Translations under genes and position numbers: made by a program
NCBI GenBank assembly: GCA_903959905.1
Contig: CAJBYO010000025.1
Location: 1 to 64,000 of the forward strand
Direction of reading: 5' to 3'
Source: an uncultured Bacteroidales bacterium
GTDB taxonomy: Bacteria; Bacteroidota; Bacteroidia; Bacteroidales; FEN-979
Length of the DNA stretch: 64,000 nt
In this document: in pieces, positions 61,492 through 64,000 of the stretch
Layout of the letters: every line of letters begins with the position of its first letter
How positions within the stretch are numbered: the first letter of the stretch is position 1
Notes under the pieces: generated by a model
Seen by the model: only the letters and a program-made list of their open reading frames with translations
Databases searched by the model: none
Told to the model about the DNA's origin: nothing

Positions 61492-63045
61492 GCCCCAAGC
61501 TCCCTTATCCTGCTCCCCGACAATTCGCCTGTACTCATCCATATTCCTCCAGTGTGCCCTGATGTGCCTGTTATACCCCAGCATGGAGAGCATGAATCCA
61601 AGTCCTTTGTCGATGGCTATCTGTTTGGTTCGTATGAGGTTGATGATAAATCTGAAAAGTTTCCGGCGTTCGGGATCACGGGTCAGGACGAACTCCCTGA
61701 AGGTGATCCACGACAAGCGGGCTTTCATAAATGCAGAAATATCACCACCCGGCCGGGTAAAAGCCCCGTTGCTTAACAAGGCTTCACCTTTTTTCCTGAT
61801 CGTTTCAAAGCTGTATAGCCTGGTCACAGTCTCCATGTACTTCTCAAATATCTCAACCTGCGACATGTTCATGTAATGCAGGGTGGGGAAGTGGCCGACA
61901 CCAAGTTCAGGATCACAGGCAAACAGCCTGCCCTCTTCCTTTAGTTTTCGGTGGGTTTCTGTTCCCGGTGGGGCATTCAGCAGGTGAAGGTTCACATTTG
62001 GCAGATTGTGGGCCATGGTGAAATCAAAAATTCTGTCAAACTCATCCAACGTATCATTATCAAATCCAACCACAAAGCTGGCATTGATGTGGATGCCGGC
62101 AGCATGGATTTTTCTGATGGCCTCGCCGTATATGCTTCCGCCGCGGTTATGGTGTTTTTGCGATTCATCCAGGCTGGCCGGGTTCAGTGATTCAAAACCT
62201 ACAAGTATGTTAAAACATCCTGCTTCCGCCATCAGGCCAAGGAGTTCCTCATCGGTTGCAACATCAAGGCTGCACATGCATCCCCACGAAATTTTCAGCG
62301 GGATGATGGCCCGCATCAGCTCTTTTGCGTATTTTTTATTGATGGTCAGATTGTCATCGACAAAGAAAAAATACTTGCTGGGTGCCGCTTTGATCTCCTC
62401 CACCACATTTTCAATATCACGGTAGCGCATCTTCCGGCCGAAGTTCTTTGAAACCAGGCAGAAGTCACAGTTGAACGGGCATCCCCGCGAAACCTGGATG
62501 GCAACCTGGAAGATCCTGTTCATATTCACCAGGTCCCAGCGTGGCGGTTTCTGCGACTTGTAAGGAACATATGTTTCAGATTCATAAACGGGTTTCAGGC
62601 ATCCATCCTCAAAATCGGCCAGTGCCTGTTCCCATTTGCCTTCTGCTTCGCCGGCAATGACACAGTCCCCGTGTTTCAGGGCCTCTTCCTGCATAAATGA
62701 GGCATAGGGGCCACCGTAGATCACCTTGCTCCCCAGCGCCTTGTAATGGTCGCCCAGTTCAAATGCCCGTTTTCCAGTTGCAGCGAGTGTTGTGATGCCA
62801 ACAACATCAGGAGTTACACTTTTTGGGAGTTCCTCTATCTCTTCGTCAAAGATCTTGATATCGTAATAATCCGGAGTCAGGGATGCAATCGTTGGCAATG
62901 CCAGCGGGATCATCAGTCTCCGCTTGCCAAACATCTTTGCCATTTCACTGTGGGCAGGATAGTTCACAAACCGCTGACGCGGAGAAATAAGGAATAATGT
63001 ATATCTTTTTAATTCAGTCAATCTAACTTGATTTTTAATTATCAC
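61474..63045 (-). CDS. B12-binding radical SAM enzyme D
   Basis: A 523-aa cobalamin-binding radical SAM enzyme of the DUF4070/HpnP-like subfamily. The B12 domain (about 60-170) has DVVGITTLAATGKRAFELGD and VIYGGPYASFMQEEA. The radical SAM core has VSRGCPFNCDFCLVSKNFGR (C-x3-C-x2-C, near 196). A downstream barrel stretch is FFFVDDNLTINKKYAKELM, followed by HINASFVVGFDNDTLDEFDR. The C-terminal 130 residues form a helical extension (PGGDISAFMKARLSWITF). Hopanoid and lipid methylases belong to this wider group. The last five codons and stop are inside the 7-bp repeat array. It follows the KAS III-like gene by 7 nt. Confidence 0.91.
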   Translation of the reverse strand: MIIKNQVRLTELKRYTLFLISPRQRFVNYPAHSEMAKMFGKRRLMIPLALPTIASLTPDYYDIKIFDEEIEELPKSVTPDVVGITTLAATGKRAFELGDHYKALGSKVIYGGPYASFMQEEALKHGDCVIAGEAEGKWEQALADFEDGCLKPVYESETYVPYKSQKPPRWDLVNMNRIFQVAIQVSRGCPFNCDFCLVSKNFGRKMRYRDIENVVEEIKAAPSKYFFFVDDNLTINKKYAKELMRAIIPLKISWGCMCSLDVATDEELLGLMAEAGCFNILVGFESLNPASLDESQKHHNRGGSIYGEAIRKIHAAGIHINASFVVGFDNDTLDEFDRIFDFTMAHNLPNVNLHLLNAPPGTETHRKLKEEGRLFACDPELGVGHFPTLHYMNMSQVEIFEKYMETVTRLYSFETIRKKGEALLSNGAFTRPGGDISAFMKARLSWITFREFVLTRDPERRKLFRFIINLIRTKQIAIDKGLGFMLSMLGYNRHIRAHWRNMDEYRRIVGEQDKGAWGVTGDA

Positions 63046-63052
63046 TCACCAC

Positions 63053-64000
63053 TCACCATTTCCTCATCACATACCCCCCCTGCATAAACTTACTCACTTC
63101 CGTCACAAAACTAAGAATAATATCACCGTTTTCCAGTTGCTCCTCTTTCCTGATACGATCGAGACAAAGCAAAGCCATCGGCGGACCAATATACCCCATG
63201 GTCGCCATTTTGGAATACAGGGTATTCCTGTTGATCCCGAGCGTGGCACATTCATCCATGATCAGTTCAGAAATATGTTTAGAGGGAAAATTTACCTGGA
63301 AGTATTTAACCATATCAATATCAATAGGATATTTGGCAAGCATTCGCTGTAATCCTTTGATGAAAACCGACCCGTCGGCATCATGAAAGTTCTCCCTCAG
63401 TTCTTCCTGGAACATTTGCGCCAGGTGATGATAACCCAGTTCAAACTCCTGCCTGGGATTCATAAAATAAGCGGGGCGTTTGTTGCCCATGGCAGAGGGT
63501 TTTTTACCCCCGATGGACTCAATATAATTGTATTCCACAAAAAGTCCGTCGTGACGTTTATCTGCGGCCTTAAGCACCACCGCCGCGGCGCCGTCGCTCA
63601 GGAAATATCGCAAAAAAAGCTCTTCTTTCTTTACCAGTGGCTGGTTATAATACTCGGCCACAAGTTCTGATGAAGAGATGCCGGATGAAATGACCAGCGC
63701 CGTTCTGTAACGGCCATTCCTGACCAGGTCGGCCCCAAGCATCATTGCTTTGTAGGCAGAGGTACAATTGGCATGAACCGAAATTTCGGCACACTGTTCA
63801 ATTCCAAGGGCTTCCTGGATACGGACACTCGCTGTGGGCATCTGGTCCTGGTGTGCGCTGCCATAAACAATCAGGTCAATATCAGATGGTGCCATTCCGG
63901 CGTCGGTAAGGGCTGCCAATGAGGCTTTTACCGACATGGTCACATTGTCGTCCGTGAATTTCCTGGTCAGCGGGTCAAGGGCAAAATGATAAAATTCCAC
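63053..64000 (-). CDS. KAS III-like 3-oxoacyl-ACP synthase, truncated by window edge
   Basis: At least 315 aa of a FabH/KAS III-fold protein whose N-terminus (roughly 60 residues) lies beyond position 64,000. The active-site Cys is in SVHANCTSAYKAMMLGADL. SDGAAAVVLKA and the C-terminal domain follow. At the position of the HQPS/HQAN catalytic His the sequence reads KYFQVNFPSKHISEL, and the NTSSAS-type Asn region reads MGYIGPPMALLCL, so the usual His and Asn appear to be replaced while Cys is kept. It may therefore be an acyltransferase or atypical starter-condensing enzyme. It precedes radical SAM gene D by 7 nt. Confidence 0.82.
   Translation of the reverse strand: MEFYHFALDPLTRKFTDDNVTMSVKASLAALTDAGMAPSDIDLIVYGSAHQDQMPTASVRIQEALGIEQCAEISVHANCTSAYKAMMLGADLVRNGRYRTALVISSGISSSELVAEYYNQPLVKKEELFLRYFLSDGAAAVVLKAADKRHDGLFVEYNYIESIGGKKPSAMGNKRPAYFMNPRQEFELGYHHLAQMFQEELRENFHDADGSVFIKGLQRMLAKYPIDIDMVKYFQVNFPSKHISELIMDECATLGINRNTLYSKMATMGYIGPPMALLCLDRIRKEEQLENGDIILSFVTEVSKFMQGGYVMRKW

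Noticed and set aside
61391..61876. Plus-strand frames over 61,391-61,876 with VTRHPSPVTRHA-like repeats
   Set aside because: The peptide repeats are only the translation of the 7-bp DNA repeat, and the frames run antisense to radical SAM gene D.
32886..64000. A straightforward flexirubin/dialkylresorcinol cluster
   Set aside because: Several shared parts are present, but no DarA/DarB, tyrosine ammonia-lyase or dedicated dehydratases are seen, and four radical SAM enzymes plus a sulfotransferase are extra. It cannot be excluded until the right flank is known.
1..64000. Mobile element or prophage boundary
   Set aside because: No transposase, integrase, tRNA-associated duplication or phage gene is visible; the repeats seen are short non-coding elements.

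Overview
The window looks like a chromosomal segment of a Bacteroidota bacterium, probably an environmental Bacteroidales-like lineage. The evidence is C-terminal Por/T9SS sorting tails on secreted proteins, a TonB-dependent receptor ending in F, an OmpA/PD40 lipid-envelope protein, a GldI-like lipoprotein PPIase, DUF4301 and DUF6580 proteins, and repeated phylum-type -7 boxes (TAnnTTTG) in front of genes that mostly lack Shine-Dalgarno sites. I saw no rRNA, tRNA, CRISPR array, transposase, prophage or riboswitch.

Positions 1-32,700 are ordinary core genome. In order: argS; a T9SS-secreted propeller/PKD protein; ffh-folD-queE-OmpA; the conserved thrS-infC-rpmI-rplT translation operon; a redoxin/DUF4301 pair; a secreted subtilisin; an XRE regulator behind a spacer full of TTACAATTGTAA palindromes; ndk; nrnA-gldI-like-FKBP; a leftward operon mutL-rhomboid-rhomboid-EEP-uvrB; a DUF6580 membrane protein; an amidohydrolase; and an unrecognised secreted protein. 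Several palindromic or tandem repeats sit in this half, including a 34-bp hairpin array between infC and rpmI and a 7-bp tandem repeat that encodes part of a signal peptide.

Positions about 32,900 to the right edge hold a specialised-lipid or polyketide-like island. A leftward block (48,581 down to 32,886) encodes, in order of transcription: a CrtI-like FAD desaturase, a C45/AAT-type Ntn acyltransferase, a B12-binding radical SAM enzyme, a small unknown protein, a TonB-dependent receptor, a 602-aa unknown protein, an O-methyltransferase, an ABC-2 permease, an HTH protein, a BtrH-like protein, an acyl carrier protein, a sulfotransferase and a PaaK-like AMP ligase. A second leftward pair (54,333 down to 49,281) is a GT2-DUF2062 glycosyltransferase followed by an MMPL exporter fused to a PlsC acyltransferase and a methyltransferase. 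Two rightward B12 radical SAM genes follow. The last leftward set is a KAS III-like protein cut by the window edge, another B12 radical SAM enzyme, a 3-hydroxyacyl-CoA dehydrogenase, a haem-binding protein, FabF, a second ACP and a FabD-like acyltransferase.

Together these could start, extend, reduce, desaturate, radically modify, methylate, sulfate, transfer and export an acyl chain. The layout shares parts with flexirubin/aryl-polyene clusters (MMPL-acyltransferase, BtrH, C45, CrtI-like, ACP/KS, GT2-DUF2062) but has four cobalamin radical SAM enzymes, a sulfotransferase and no aromatic-starter lyase or DarA/DarB in view. The product is not known from sequence alone. The island continues past position 64,000.
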